DNA from: Pantoea brenneri
Lineage (GTDB): Bacteria; Pseudomonadota; Gammaproteobacteria; Enterobacterales; Enterobacteriaceae
DNA length: 64,000 nt
Reading direction: 5' to 3'
Assembly: GCA_002095305.1 (NCBI GenBank)
Contig: MIEI01000018.1
Coordinates: 1 to 64,000 of the forward strand
The notes under the pieces are model-generated. The model worked only from the letters and a program-made list of their open reading frames with translations. It was not told the DNA's origin and did no database searches. The number at the start of each line of letters is the position of its first letter. The stretch's first letter is position 1. Position numbers and translations under genes: made by a program. This document shows, piece after piece, positions 1 through 8,931 of this stretch.

Positions 1-27
1 GTCACTCTCAACCGGGTAAGGCGCTAA

Positions 28-53
28 AGCCTCCCTTGCCGCAGCAAGGGAGG
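28..53 (-). terminator. probable terminator of nadE
   Basis: A ten-base-pair perfect stem (30-39 with 44-53, tetraloop) lies just past the nadE stop on the minus strand and is followed by CTTTAG. The U-tract is short, so termination strength is uncertain. Confidence 0.55.
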
Positions 54-60
54 AGCGGGA

Positions 61-885
61 TTACTTCCAGAAATCGTCGAAAACGGTAATCGGTGGGCGA
101 CGTTTGTGCTCGGTTTTCAGATACCAGCCTTCAATGATTTTTGCGTTATCAGGATCGATGGTTTTGCCTTCCAGATAGTCATCAATCATCTCGTAGGTCA
201 CGCCCAGCGCCACTTCATCCTGCAGGCCGGGACGATCGTCTTCGAGGTCGGCCGTCGGTTTCTTCAGGTAGAGATGTTCCGGACAGCCAAGCTGTTTCAG
301 CAGCTGTTTGCCCTGGCGTTTGTTGAGGCGGAACAGCGGATTAATGTCGGTGCCGCCATCGCCATACTTGGTGAAGAAGCCGGTGACCGCTTCAGCCGCA
401 TGGTCGGTACCGACCACCACGCCTTTGGTCATGCCTGCGATACTGTACTGCGCTTTCATTCGCTCACGCGCTTTTTCATTGCCGCGCACGAAGTCAGACA
501 GCGTAATGCCGGCCGCCTGCAGCGCCCGCTCACTGGCGAGCACCGACTCTTTGATGTTCACCACCAGCGACCGATCGGGCTGAATGAACGCCAGCGCGTC
601 CTGACAATCCTGCTCATCGGCTTGCACGCCATAAGGCAGGCGCACCGCGATAAAGGTGTAGTCGTTATCGCCGCTCTCCTGGCGCAGTTCGCTGATTGCC
701 AGCTGCGCCAGTTTACCCGCCAGGGTAGAGTCCTGGCCGCCGCTGATCCCCAGCACCAGCGTCTTAAGACCGCTGTGCCGCTTCAGGTAGGACTTAAGAA
801 AATCGACGCTAACGCGCACTTCGTGATCGGCGTCGATAGTGGGCTTAACGCCCAGTGCTTCAATGATTTCCTGCTGCAGTGACAT
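61..885 (-). CDS. nadE: NH3-dependent NAD+ synthetase
   Basis: NadE makes NAD+ from deamido-NAD+, ATP and ammonia, the last step of NAD biosynthesis, in the cytosol. The 274-residue product has the usual length of the bacterial ammonia-dependent enzyme and lacks the N-terminal glutaminase domain of longer forms. The N-type ATP-pyrophosphatase P-loop GISGGQDS is at residues 46-53, and the deamido-NAD site sequence [12 protein letters not shown] is present. Translation starts at an ATG preceded by GGAGAAGTTC. The neighbour osmE is also near nadE in E. coli, but here an MFS transporter gene lies between them. The identification is firm from conserved sequence along the whole length. Confidence 0.97.
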   Translation of the reverse strand: MSLQQEIIEALGVKPTIDADHEVRVSVDFLKSYLKRHSGLKTLVLGISGGQDSTLAGKLAQLAISELRQESGDNDYTFIAVRLPYGVQADEQDCQDALAFIQPDRSLVVNIKESVLASERALQAAGITLSDFVRGNEKARERMKAQYSIAGMTKGVVVGTDHAAEAVTGFFTKYGDGGTDINPLFRLNKRQGKQLLKQLGCPEHLYLKKPTADLEDDRPGLQDEVALGVTYEMIDDYLEGKTIDPDNAKIIEGWYLKTEHKRRPPITVFDDFWK

Positions 886-1003
886 GAACTTCTCCTCAGG
901 TCAGTGGCCCGTCGGCTCGATGCGAACGTTTTATTAAAGCTAACGTGCCTCAGCGAAAACAACAAGCCAAAGCGGCAGCCGATTGCAGTTAACCGTTGCG
1001 AAA

Positions 1004-2206
1004 TCAGACAGTTTTCACCTGCGGCAGCGGTTTTTTTGCCAGCAGCAGGAACATCAGGATCGCCAGCATAAAGCAGCCAAAAATGGTGGCGGTCATGCTC
1101 AGCACTGAGGTGCCGCCAATACCGGTAATCGGCACGGTGAGGGCGCCCAGTGTGAACATGGTGACGCCAATCACTGCTGAGGCGCTACCGGCGCGATGGC
1201 CCTGGCTCTGCATCGCCAGTGATGAAGCGGTGGTCGCAATGACCCCGTTACTGGCAATGGTAAAGAACAGCGCCACCAGCAGCAGCGGTAAAGGCGCCTG
1301 CGTCAGTGCGGCCAGTAGCAGCAGGCTGGAGGCAACAAAGGCCAGCGTCAGCCCGCCTTTCAGTACCCGATATTCTCCCCACAGCGGGCAGAGACGGGCG
1401 CTGGTCTGGGACGCGATCACCAGTCCGACACCGTTAGCCGCAAAGCAGAAGCTAAATGCCTGCGGTGACAGACCGTACAGCTGTTGCAACACGAACGGCG
1501 ATGCGCCGATATAGGCGAACATGCCGGACATCATAAAGCCCTGTGTCAGGCAGAAGCCCATAAAAGGACGATGGGTAATCACCTGGCCCAGCGCGGCGTA
1601 GGCGGAGAAAATCGAGCCTTTACTGCGGCGCGCATCGGGCAGGGTTTCATGCAGCTTCCAGCGCGCCAGTAAAATCAGCAGTACCGCAATGCAGGCGAGC
1701 ACCACAAAAATGCCACGCCAGTTAAGCACCGTCATCAGCACGCCGCCGAGTACCGGAGCGGCAATCGGTGCCAGACCGTTTACCAGCATCAGCAGGGCGA
1801 AGAAGCGGGTCAGCTCGTGACCGCTATACATGTCACGAGCGATGGCGCGTGATAACACCGCGCCGCCCGCGCCGGCCAAACCTTCAAACAGGCGAGCCAG
1901 CAGCAACTGATGAATATCCTGCGCCAGCGCACAGCCGATCGAAGCGATAAACAGCAGTACCAGTGACAAAGCCAGCGGTCGCAGACGACCAAATTTGTCG
2001 CTCATCGGACCGAAGACTAACTGGCCGGCACCCAGGCCGAGTAGTCCGGCGGTCAGGCTAAGCTGCGCCGTGGCGGTTTCGGTGTGCAGGTCCCGGGCCA
2101 GCTGAGGCAGCGCGGGCAGGTAAAGGTCGATACAGAGCGGGCCGAGTGCGGCCAGCAGGCCCAGCGTGATGGCATAAACCAGCCGGTTGGAGTGTGCAGG
2201 TGTCAT
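1004..2206 (-). CDS. Bcr/CflA-family MFS drug-efflux transporter
   Basis: The 400-residue hydrophobic protein is a 12-helix major facilitator. The N-terminal half carries the MFS motif A-like loop GPMSDKFGRLRP at residues 66-77. The opening helix with CIDLYLPALPQLA is typical of the Bcr/CflA (DHA1) multidrug group. It probably exports small toxic compounds by proton antiport across the inner membrane, but the substrate cannot be read from sequence. It is transcribed in the same direction as nadE, 118 bp upstream of it. It is not at this position in E. coli, so it is an insertion relative to that gene order. A second MFS gene of the same broad group (punC) occurs at 48-49 kb. Confidence 0.85.
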   Translation of the reverse strand: MTPAHSNRLVYAITLGLLAALGPLCIDLYLPALPQLARDLHTETATAQLSLTAGLLGLGAGQLVFGPMSDKFGRLRPLALSLVLLFIASIGCALAQDIHQLLLARLFEGLAGAGGAVLSRAIARDMYSGHELTRFFALLMLVNGLAPIAAPVLGGVLMTVLNWRGIFVVLACIAVLLILLARWKLHETLPDARRSKGSIFSAYAALGQVITHRPFMGFCLTQGFMMSGMFAYIGASPFVLQQLYGLSPQAFSFCFAANGVGLVIASQTSARLCPLWGEYRVLKGGLTLAFVASSLLLLAALTQAPLPLLLVALFFTIASNGVIATTASSLAMQSQGHRAGSASAVIGVTMFTLGALTVPITGIGGTSVLSMTATIFGCFMLAILMFLLLAKKPLPQVKTV

Positions 2207-2509
2207 TTATCCTCAGTATCTGAAGCGATGGGTGAATGAAAGGCGGACAACGCATTAGCGGGCGGTTACTGATGCCGGCGTCATCCCGTGAGCCGCCGGT
2301 GAGGGCAACCCGCGCCCCGGCGACGCTTTTATGCTGGCTAAGGGGACCTGTTTTTTGCCGCAGATTATACGTGCCCGTTGACAGCAAAACAGCCTTCTTT
2401 ACGAAATCCTGACGGTTGTCAGCGCATTAAAAGTTCGCCATAAACTTGATAAACCTGAATTTATGTTCCAGGCTTGTCTGCACATGGACAATAAATGAGG
2501 AACAACAAG
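2207..2509. other. intergenic region between MFS gene and osmE
   Basis: This 303-bp divergent spacer must hold the promoters of the pump gene (minus) and osmE (plus). I see a TTGATAAACC stretch near 2446 and a GAGGA ribosome site before osmE, but no operator I can name. Confidence 0.4.
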
Positions 2510-2845
2510 ATGAATAAAGTGATGGGATGTATCGCTGCGGCGCTGACGCTGGCTGCCCTGTCTGGTTGTACGACTTACGATCGCGCTGAAAGCTATGTGA
2601 CTAAGCCGGTGGTAAAGGATGTTAAAAAAGGCATGACCCGTGACCAGGTTCGTCAGATCGCTGGCACACCGTCTACTGAAATCACCATGGTTCACGCGCG
2701 TGGCACCTGCCAGACGTATGTACTGGGCCAGCGTGACGGCAAAGCGCAGACCTATTTCGTGAGCTATAACGATACCGGTCGCGTAATGAACTACGGCTTC
2801 CAGAGCTGTGCGGAATACGATACCGATCCGCAGGTTCAGCAGTAA
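2510..2845 (+). CDS. osmE: osmotically inducible lipoprotein OsmE
   Basis: A 111-residue lipoprotein of the SmpA/OmlA-like fold class. The signal peptide ends in a lipobox with Cys20 (LAALSGC), followed by a compact domain containing [19 protein letters not shown] and [19 protein letters not shown], which match E. coli OsmE closely. The start at 2510 fits the OsmE N-terminus and has GAGGA about nine bases upstream; an in-frame ATG at 2495 would add five charged residues before the signal peptide and is less likely. In E. coli the gene is induced by osmotic stress and stationary phase. The exact molecular role is unknown. A strong terminator follows. Confidence 0.95.
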   Translation: MNKVMGCIAAALTLAALSGCTTYDRAESYVTKPVVKDVKKGMTRDQVRQIAGTPSTEITMVHARGTCQTYVLGQRDGKAQTYFVSYNDTGRVMNYGFQSCAEYDTDPQVQQ

Positions 2846-2878
2846 GTCATTCGCTGCAAAGCCCCGATTGAATAATAA

Positions 2879-2907
2879 ACGGCCCGTCATCTGACGGGCC
2901 GTTTTTC
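2879..2907. terminator. bidirectional terminator between osmE and the 2918 gene
   Basis: An 11-bp perfect stem (2879-2889 with 2892-2902) with a tight loop, followed by TTTTTC on the plus strand. It sits between two convergent genes and can serve both. Confidence 0.8.
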
Positions 2908-2917
2908 GTTTCGGCCG

Positions 2918-3292
2918 TTATAAGCCTGCCGGACGCGGAACCTCGACGTAATCGCCATCTATCTGCCGCTGGTAGTAATGCCCCTGCTGCACATAAAAGC
3001 GTTTACCGTTGAAGTCCAGCACCCGCATGTCATCGCTGACCCGGCGCTCTTCAGGCGGTTCGACCACCACATACTCTTCGCCATGGCGCTGATAATAGTT
3101 GCCGTTAAGCAGGTAATAGGTCAGTCCGCCGATCAACACCGCTGTTGCGGCTTCAGGTAAAAAACGCACCGGACCGGGCCCGCCCCAGTGTGGGCCAGGA
3201 CCACCATGTGGACCCCATCCGCCAGGATGAGCGAAAGCGATAGCCGGGGTTAACAGGGTTAACGCCAGCAGGGAGGCGATAACTTTTTTCAT
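2918..3292 (-). CDS. small exported Gly/Pro/His-rich protein, function unknown
   Basis: The 124-residue product begins with a clear Sec signal peptide (MKKVIASLLALTLLTPAIAFA) cleaved after AFA. A low-complexity His/Gly/Pro/Trp segment (about residues 22-41, HPGGWGPHGGPGPHWGG) follows. A single hydrophobic stretch (about 47-62, EAATAVLIGGLTYYLL) comes next, then a Tyr-rich tail with repeats of the type YYQR-x-G-x-x-Y-V. It resembles the periplasmic DUF6515-type proteins, but I am not certain of the family. The His-rich patch could bind metal, which is speculation. It has its own ribosome site (AAGGAG) and ends at the terminator shared with osmE. Confidence 0.7.
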   Translation of the reverse strand: MKKVIASLLALTLLTPAIAFAHPGGWGPHGGPGPHWGGPGPVRFLPEAATAVLIGGLTYYLLNGNYYQRHGEEYVVVEPPEERRVSDDMRVLDFNGKRFYVQQGHYYQRQIDGDYVEVPRPAGL

Positions 3293-3450
3293 CGGGCATT
3301 CTCCTTATAAGACTGCCTGCAGAATTGGCCTTTTAGCGACTAAAGACAAGCGCTAAAGCGGCGAATTTTCGCCTGTTTACCATGCTTAACGTTTTCTTAA
3401 CGGCGTCGCCATCAAGCGGGGAAATTATGGAGAGAAAGCGGGAGAAGAGC

Positions 3451-3479
3451 AGAAAACCTGGCGCGGGCGCGCCAGGTTT
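3451..3479 (-). terminator. terminator of tcyP
   Basis: A ten-base-pair stem (3455-3464 with 3469-3478) directly after the tcyP stop. On the minus strand it is followed by TTTTCT. Confidence 0.75.
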
Positions 3480-3488
3480 GATACCGGA

Positions 3489-4880
3489 TTAACGGTGTGC
3501 CAGTTCGGCGTGTTCGTCGCTGTCCAGCACGCGCTTATCGGTCAGACCTAACCAGCGGCTGGTGAGGGAACCGGCCGTCATGGAGCCATTGACGTTCAGT
3601 GCGGTACGGCCCATGTCGATCAGCGGTTCGATGGAGATCAGCAGCGCCACCAGAGTGACCGGCAGGCCCATGGCGGGCAGCACAATCAGCGCGGCGAAAG
3701 TCGCACCGCCACCAACACCGGCTACGCCAGCCGAGCTCAGCGTGACAATCCCGACCAGCGTGGCGATCCACAGTGGGTCAAACGGATTGATGCCAACGGT
3801 TGGCGCAACCATCACTGCCAGCATGGTCGGATAGAGACCGGCACAGCCGTTCTGGCCGATTGTGGCACCGAACGAGGCTGAGAAGCTGGCAATCGACTCT
3901 GGCACGCCGAGGCGACGGGTTTGCGTCTCAACGCTCAGCGGAATACTGGCGGCGCTGGAGCGGCTGGTAAAGGCAAAGGTAATCACCGGCCACACTTTGC
4001 GGAAGAAACGCATCGGGTTAATCCCGTTGACCGACAGCAGCAGCGCATGGACGCCAAACATAATTGCCAGACCGAGGTAAGAGGCAACCACGAAGCTTCC
4101 CAGTTTGATGATGTCCTGCAGATTCGAACCGGCTACCACTTTGGTCATCAGGGCCAGCACACCGTACGGCGTCAGCTTCATCACTAAACGAACCAGCTTC
4201 ATCACCCACGACTGCAGCGTGTCGATCGCCACCAGCACGCGCTGACCTTTTACTTCATCATCTTTCAGCAGCTGCAGCGCGGCCACACCAAGGAAGGCAG
4301 CAAAGATGACCACGCTGATGATCGAGGTCGGATTCGCACCGGTCAGATCGGCAAACGGGTTTTTCGGAATAAAGGACAACACCAGCTGCGGCACACTCAG
4401 GTCAGAGACTTTGCCGACGTAGTTGCTCTGAATGGCACTCAGACGCGCGGTTTCCTGCACACCCTGCACCAGACCTTCAGCGCTCAGACCAAACAGGCCG
4501 GTGACGAACACCCCAACCAGCGCCGAGATAGCGGTGGTAAACAGCAGCACGCCGATGGTCAGTACGCTGATTTTACCCAGTGAAGAGGCGTTATGCAGGC
4601 GGGCAACCGCACTCAGAATCGAAACAAACACCAGCGGCATTACCACCATCTGCAGCAGCTGCACGTAGCCATTGCCAACGATGTTAAACCAGCTGATAGA
4701 GGTTTTAACCACCGCGCTGTTTTCACCGTAAATCAGCTGCAGCACCAGGCCGAACAGTACGCCGATCACCAGACCGGTCAGCACTTTCTTCGACAGGCTC
4801 CAGTTGTTGCGGCTGAAACGGGAGAGCAACACCAGCAGCACCACAAAGGCGACGAGGTTAAGCGTAAGAGGAAGGTCCAT
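3489..4880 (-). CDS. tcyP: L-cystine transporter TcyP
   Basis: A 463-residue sodium:dicarboxylate-symporter-family (DAACS) membrane protein, the same length as E. coli TcyP (YdjN), which imports L-cystine across the inner membrane. The re-entrant loop motif [15 protein letters not shown] lies in the second half, and [17 protein letters not shown] and the helix [14 protein letters not shown] follow. The protein starts [13 protein letters not shown] and is hydrophobic throughout, with eight or so membrane spans expected. The gene stands alone with its own terminator. In E. coli the homologue is controlled by CysB; no CysB site can be recognised by eye here. ydjM lies upstream, as in E. coli. 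Confidence 0.93.
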   Translation of the reverse strand: MDLPLTLNLVAFVVLLVLLSRFSRNNWSLSKKVLTGLVIGVLFGLVLQLIYGENSAVVKTSISWFNIVGNGYVQLLQMVVMPLVFVSILSAVARLHNASSLGKISVLTIGVLLFTTAISALVGVFVTGLFGLSAEGLVQGVQETARLSAIQSNYVGKVSDLSVPQLVLSFIPKNPFADLTGANPTSIISVVIFAAFLGVAALQLLKDDEVKGQRVLVAIDTLQSWVMKLVRLVMKLTPYGVLALMTKVVAGSNLQDIIKLGSFVVASYLGLAIMFGVHALLLSVNGINPMRFFRKVWPVITFAFTSRSSAASIPLSVETQTRRLGVPESIASFSASFGATIGQNGCAGLYPTMLAVMVAPTVGINPFDPLWIATLVGIVTLSSAGVAGVGGGATFAALIVLPAMGLPVTLVALLISIEPLIDMGRTALNVNGSMTAGSLTSRWLGLTDKRVLDSDEHAELAHR

Positions 4881-5032
4881 ACTGAAACTCCAGAGTAATG
4901 CGGTTTTCCGCGTCGGGAAAACCGCATAATGTTAATCACGAATTAAGACTGCGGGAATGGTATCAGCAGGAGAGGGTGCAGGCCTTATATCCAAATGGCA
5001 TGCTTTATAACTTAATCGCTTAATTTGTTGAT

Positions 5033-5623
5033 TTAATGCGCAGCATGACTGGAAATTAACCGACCAACACCATTTTGTAGCGTATCAAATAGCTGAGCGG
5101 GCCAGCCGTTTGCACCAAACGAAGGCATACCCACCGGGAACCACAGCGCATAGCCAACCAGTCCAAGGCACAAAGCCCGCTCAAGCTGGTTACCTTTCTG
5201 ACTTTTCAGAATAGGTAGACGAAAGCGCCAGCGGCAGGGCCATAACAGAGGCACGCCCGCCGGTGTCAGCATGTCAGCAACAATATGGCTGAGATAACCC
5301 AGCGTCAGTCCCTGCAATACATCAGGCGGAATCGGCGACTCAGCTGGCAGGTTAAGCTGAAACAGCCACAGCCCGGCAGCCACCGCCAGTAAACTGTGGG
5401 TAAAACCGCGGTGGCCAAACGCCCGTGCAATCGGATGAGAGAGCCAGCGTAGTCGTTGTCCGAGCAGCGATTTGGGGTGATCGATGTCGGGCAACAGGCA
5501 GGTCAGCAGTGCCGACGGAACAAGATGCCACCAGTCTGCCTGCGCCAGCACCGGTGTAAGTTCAGCACGTTTAGCGAAAATGGCACTCGCAATGGCAAAA
5601 ATGATATGGCCCTCGGCCGTCAT
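5033..5623 (-). CDS. ydjM: YdjM, SOS-regulated inner-membrane protein
   Basis: A 196-residue membrane protein of the YdjM/DUF457 metal-dependent hydrolase-like family. Conserved polar clusters are CLLPDIDHPKSLLGQRLRW, AFGHRGFTHSLLA and GYLSHIVADMLTPAGVPLLWP; the paired Asp and His residues look like metal ligands. I start it at MTAEGHIIF (5623), matching the E. coli protein; an upstream in-frame ATG at 5659 would overlap the LexA boxes. Two LexA-type sites lie 25-60 bp upstream, which fits the known SOS control of ydjM. The biochemical function is unknown. Confidence 0.9.
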   Translation of the reverse strand: MTAEGHIIFAIASAIFAKRAELTPVLAQADWWHLVPSALLTCLLPDIDHPKSLLGQRLRWLSHPIARAFGHRGFTHSLLAVAAGLWLFQLNLPAESPIPPDVLQGLTLGYLSHIVADMLTPAGVPLLWPCRWRFRLPILKSQKGNQLERALCLGLVGYALWFPVGMPSFGANGWPAQLFDTLQNGVGRLISSHAAH

Positions 5624-5647
5624 GATGGAACCTGGCTGCAAAGAAAA

Positions 5648-5682
5648 CTGTCGATGCATCCAGTATAGGGATTTATCCAGTG
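5648..5682 (-). promoter_or_regulatory. tandem LexA (SOS) boxes of ydjM
   Basis: The first site (5648-5663) has the CTG-N10-CAG form of a LexA box: CTGTCGATGCATCCAG on the plus strand. A second, weaker site abuts it (about 5664-5682; CACTGGATAAATCCCTATA on the minus strand). E. coli ydjM also has two adjacent LexA boxes of very similar sequence. Confidence 0.75.
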
Positions 5683-5722
5683 AATGAGAACATGTGACGC
5701 TGTAACGAAGCGTGAATTTAAC

Positions 5723-5756
5723 TAAAAAAAGCGGACAATCCCGGTGGCGTGTCCGC
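5723..5756 (-). terminator. terminator of kduI-kduD
   Basis: Stem GCGGACA/TGTCCGC (5731-5737 with 5750-5756) followed on the minus strand by seven T residues, just after the kduD stop. Confidence 0.8.
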
Positions 5757-5764
5757 CCGATAAA

Positions 5765-6526
5765 TCAGCGCGCCAGCCAGCCGCCATCCACCGCCAGCGT
5801 AAAGCCGTTAACGTAGTCAGAGGCGGCTGAGGCCAGGAACACCACCGGCCCCATCATATCGTCGGGTACGCCCCAGCGTCCGGCCGGAATACGCCCGAGG
5901 ATCTCTTCACTGCGCGCTTCATCACTGCGTAACTGTTGGGTGTTATTGGTGGCCATGTAACCGGGGGCAATCGCATTGACATTAATATTGTGCTTCGCCC
6001 ATTCGTTCGCCATCAGGCGGGTCAGCCCCATTACCGCACTTTTTGACGCAGTATAAGAGGGCACGCGAATCCCACCCTGGAACGAAAGCATCGAAGCAAT
6101 ATTGATAATTTTGCCGCCGTTACCCTGGGCGATAAACTGCCGGGCTACCTGCTGTGACAGAAAAAACAGACTCTTGCTGTTGAGATTCATTACATCATCC
6201 CAGTCCTGCTCGCTGAAGTTCAGCGCATCTTCGCGGCGGATAATCCCGGCATTATTCACCAGAATGTCGATTTTACCCGCCGCGGCCAGCGCCTGCTCAA
6301 CCACCGAGCCGACCACCTCCGTTTTCATCAGGTCAGCCTTTATCGACCAGAAACGGCGGCCCAGCGCTTCCACTTTGCTTTGGGTCTCGTCCGGTCCTTC
6401 GCGGTTGACGCCGACGATGTCGCATCCCGCCTGCGCCAGACCCAGCGCCATACCCTGTCCTAAACCGGTATTACAGCCGGTCACCAGCGCCACTTTCCCT
6501 TCCAGGCTAAACGCATTCAGTACCAT
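5765..6526 (-). CDS. kduD: 2-dehydro-3-deoxy-D-gluconate 5-dehydrogenase KduD
   Basis: A 253-residue short-chain dehydrogenase, the same length as E. coli KduD. It reduces 2,5-diketo-3-deoxygluconate to KDG, the step after KduI in breakdown of unsaturated uronates from pectin. The nucleotide-binding motif TGCNTGLG is at residues 16-23, NNAG follows, the catalytic Tyr-x-x-x-Lys lies in YTASK, and the C-terminus VDGGWLAR is typical. The start at MVLNAFSLEGKVALVTG (6526) is preceded by AGAGGAG; longer in-frame starts reach into kduI and are unlikely. It lies 16 bp downstream of kduI, so the two form an operon. Confidence 0.96.
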   Translation of the reverse strand: MVLNAFSLEGKVALVTGCNTGLGQGMALGLAQAGCDIVGVNREGPDETQSKVEALGRRFWSIKADLMKTEVVGSVVEQALAAAGKIDILVNNAGIIRREDALNFSEQDWDDVMNLNSKSLFFLSQQVARQFIAQGNGGKIINIASMLSFQGGIRVPSYTASKSAVMGLTRLMANEWAKHNINVNAIAPGYMATNNTQQLRSDEARSEEILGRIPAGRWGVPDDMMGPVVFLASAASDYVNGFTLAVDGGWLAR

Positions 6527-6542
6527 GATATTTCTCCTCTGC

Positions 6543-7379
6543 TCAGCGTAGTTCGCTGATTTTGACGTGGTCCATGTCATCAAAGACCTGATTTTCGCCC
6601 ACCATGCCCCAGATGAAGGTGTAGCGCTGCGTGCCGACGCCGGCGTGAATCGACCAGCTGGGTGAAATCACCGCCTGCTCGTTATGCACCAGCAGGTGAC
6701 GGGTTTGCTGCGGCTCGCCCATCATGTGGAAAACCGCACTCTCCTCGCTCATGTCGAAATAGAAATAGACCTCCATGCGGCGTTCATGGGTGTGGCACGG
6801 CATGGTGTTCCACAGGCTGCCTTCCTCCAGTTTGGTTAAGCCCATGGTGAGCTGACAGGTCGGTAGCACGTCCGGCACGATGAACTTATTGATGGTGCGG
6901 CGATTGGAGGTGGCAGGATCGCCGAGTGTGGCGGTGGCGGCCTCCTGTAAGGTGATTTTTTTATCCGGGAAGGTCGCATGCGCAGGCGCGCTGTTGTAGT
7001 AGAACTTCGCCGGCTGGGCCGGATTCAGACTGCGGAACAGCAGATTTCGCGCACCCTTACCGATATAGAGTGCCTCTTCATGGCCGATTTCCCAGCTTTT
7101 GCCATCCACTTCCACCAGTCCGGGGCCACCGATATTGATCATGCCCAGTTCGCGGCGTTCAAGAAAGTAGCTGACGCCTAACTGCTTACCCATTTCGTCG
7201 CCAATCGTTACCGGGTTATTCACCGGCATTACGCCGCCGATGATAATGCGATCGATATGGCTGTAGGTCAGGGTGTAGTTATCGGCAGTAAAAATCGTTT
7301 CAATCAGAAACTCGCGGCGCAGCGCGTCAGTGTCCAGCTGTCTGGCGTGATCACTGTGAATGCTTTGACGAACGTCCAT
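6543..7379 (-). CDS. kduI: 5-dehydro-4-deoxy-D-glucuronate isomerase KduI
   Basis: A 278-residue cupin isomerase converting 5-keto-4-deoxyuronate to 2,5-diketo-3-deoxygluconate in pectin and hexuronate catabolism. The zinc-binding cluster [13 protein letters not shown] supplies two His and one Glu ligand, and the later [21 protein letters not shown] supplies the last His. Length and sequence match the E. coli enzyme throughout. It is the first gene of kduI-kduD, with a KdgR-like palindrome about 90 bp upstream. In E. coli the pair is at a different chromosomal site; here it sits between hxpB and ydjM. Confidence 0.96.
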   Translation of the reverse strand: MDVRQSIHSDHARQLDTDALRREFLIETIFTADNYTLTYSHIDRIIIGGVMPVNNPVTIGDEMGKQLGVSYFLERRELGMINIGGPGLVEVDGKSWEIGHEEALYIGKGARNLLFRSLNPAQPAKFYYNSAPAHATFPDKKITLQEAATATLGDPATSNRRTINKFIVPDVLPTCQLTMGLTKLEEGSLWNTMPCHTHERRMEVYFYFDMSEESAVFHMMGEPQQTRHLLVHNEQAVISPSWSIHAGVGTQRYTFIWGMVGENQVFDDMDHVKISELR

Positions 7380-7468
7380 CTCAGGCCTCTCTGCAGATCA
7401 GGTTAAGCATGCCCCGGAACAGGGACTGTCTGGGCATCTTAGGCAGAGCGGGATATGAATTCAATAAA

Positions 7469-7487
7469 AATGAAACGTTGTTTTAAT
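7469..7487 (-). promoter_or_regulatory. KdgR-like operator of kduI-kduD
   Basis: AATGAAACGTTGTTTTAAT fits the KdgR palindrome AATGAAAC-N3-GTTTCATT at all but two arm positions. It is 90 bp before kduI, a gene controlled by KdgR in pectinolytic relatives. Confidence 0.7.
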
Positions 7488-7529
7488 TATTTGCGGAGTA
7501 GATCAACAGTACGCCGAAGCGGGTTAAAC

Positions 7530-7549
7530 AGCCCGCCTGCTGGCGGGCT
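7530..7549 (-). terminator. possible terminator of hxpB
   Basis: An eight-base-pair GC stem (7530-7537 with 7542-7549) immediately after the hxpB stop; the following sequence TGTTTAA is only moderately T-rich. Confidence 0.5.
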
Positions 7550-7554
7550 TGCAC

Positions 7555-8223
7555 TTAACCGTGTAAATCGGCCAGCGTCAGTTGGGTCAGGTCATCCAGC
7601 CGGACATCTGCCAGCGCCCAGCGCGGATCGTCCCGGTGCACCGCCGCCGGAACCACAATCGAACGCATCCGCGCCGCTTTGGTGGCGATCATACCGTTGA
7701 AGGAATCTTCCAGCGTGACGCAGTTAAGCGGGTCGATCGCCAGGCTGGCGGCCGCGTTGAGATAGACCTGCGGATGGGGTTTGCTGTAAGGCAGCGCTTC
7801 CGCCGAGGCGAGCACGTCGAAATAGTGCCGCAGGTTGAAGATCTCCAGTACCCGTTCCAGCATCGCCAGCGGTGAGGCGGAGGCGAGGCCAATTTTCAGG
7901 TTGTGCTGCCGGCACAGCTGCAGTGCGGCCTCAACCCCTGGCAACAGCGGACGGGTCTCTTCAATCAGCGTCATCGCCCGGGCAATGATGCGCTGCGTGA
8001 CCTCCTGCTGACTGGGACCGTTCCACGGCAGCGTTTCGTACCACATACGTACTGTCTGATCGATGCGTAAGCCGAGCGTGTCAGGCAACTCGTTGCGGCG
8101 CGACAGGTCGACATCCAGCGTCGAAAAAATATCCAGTTCAGCCTGATCCCACAGCGGCTCGGAATCGATTAATAAGCCATCCATGTCAAACAATGCGGCG
8201 AGAACGGGGCGGTGATAGGGCAT
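7555..8223 (-). CDS. hxpB: HAD-family hexitol/sugar phosphatase HxpB (YniC)
   Basis: A 222-residue haloacid-dehalogenase phosphatase, the length of E. coli HxpB/YniC, which dephosphorylates 2-deoxyglucose-6-phosphate and hexitol phosphates. HAD motif I is DMDGLLIDSEP (nucleophile Asp and acid Asp near residues 13 and 15). Motif II Ser is in LASASPLA, the motif III Lys in SKPHPQVYL, and motif IV in TLEDSFNG. The helical cap lies between motifs I and II. It is divergent from yniB as in E. coli. Function is assigned by family and synteny. Confidence 0.93.
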   Translation of the reverse strand: MPYHRPVLAALFDMDGLLIDSEPLWDQAELDIFSTLDVDLSRRNELPDTLGLRIDQTVRMWYETLPWNGPSQQEVTQRIIARAMTLIEETRPLLPGVEAALQLCRQHNLKIGLASASPLAMLERVLEIFNLRHYFDVLASAEALPYSKPHPQVYLNAAASLAIDPLNCVTLEDSFNGMIATKAARMRSIVVPAAVHRDDPRWALADVRLDDLTQLTLADLHG

Positions 8224-8368
8224 CTGAGGTCTCCTTATAAAGTCTGACTTACCTTAGCATTGATCGGCCGGTTGCGGGTCGCAGAGCAGCCAGCCACGCT
8301 TTATTTGGGAAATTTCGTCATTGGCAGGTAGACTTACAGCAAATTGGATTTTGGGTTCAGGAGATATC

Positions 8369-8905
8369 ATGACCTATCAACAGGCTGGCCGCATCGCCAT
8401 CCTTAAGCGTGTGGCTGGCTGGGTGATTTTTTTACTGGCGCTACTCTCGACGATTATTTCTGTGCTGAGCTTTATGTTTAAGCACAGCGAAAAGCAGCCA
8501 GGCATTGACGCAGTTATGCTCGATTTTGTCCATGTCATCGTCGACATGATCCGCTTTAATACCCCGTTCCTTAACGTGTTCTGGCATAACTCGCCGGTAC
8601 CGGAATTTAACGGTCAGATGAACCTCGGGTTCTGGCTGATCTATATTCTGATCTTTGTCGGGCTGGCGCTGGAATCATCAGGCGCGCGGATGGGACGTCA
8701 GGTGCGTCATGTCAAAGAAGGCATTGAGGATCAGTTAATTCTGGAGCAGGTGAAGGGCAGTGAAGGGCGCACCCGCCAGCAGCTGGAAGAGAAGGTACGC
8801 GTCCCGCGCCACACCATCTTTCTGCAGATTTTTCCGCTTTACGTCCTGCCGATCGTGATTGCCATCGCTGGCTATTTCGCGCTGTCGCTGCTGGGCTTTA
8901 TCTGA
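8369..8905 (+). CDS. yniB: inner-membrane protein YniB
   Basis: A 178-residue membrane protein of unknown function, equal in length to E. coli YniB. It starts MTYQQAGRIAILKR at 8369, just after the ribosome site CAGGAG; an upstream in-frame ATG at 8321 has no homology support. Hydrophobic segments lie at about 17-36, 91-108 and 155-177. The soluble loop GARMGRQVRHVKEGIEDQLILEQVKG is strongly conserved. It is divergent from hxpB and convergent with yniA, the E. coli arrangement. Confidence 0.9.
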   Translation: MTYQQAGRIAILKRVAGWVIFLLALLSTIISVLSFMFKHSEKQPGIDAVMLDFVHVIVDMIRFNTPFLNVFWHNSPVPEFNGQMNLGFWLIYILIFVGLALESSGARMGRQVRHVKEGIEDQLILEQVKGSEGRTRQQLEEKVRVPRHTIFLQIFPLYVLPIVIAIAGYFALSLLGFI

Positions 8906-8908
8906 TGC

Positions 8909-8931
8909 AGTCAGGCCGGTTTGGCCTGACT
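8909..8931. terminator. hairpin between yniB and yniA
   Basis: A nine-base-pair perfect stem (8909-8917 with 8923-8931, loop GGTTT) overlaps the end of yniA and lies four bases past yniB. No clear T-run follows, so it may be a weak terminator or an mRNA-end stabiliser. Confidence 0.4.

Noticed and set aside
106..882. 258-codon plus-strand open frame opposite nadE
   Set aside because: Antisense shadow of nadE with no ribosome site and no resemblance to a known protein; nadE is conserved over its full length.
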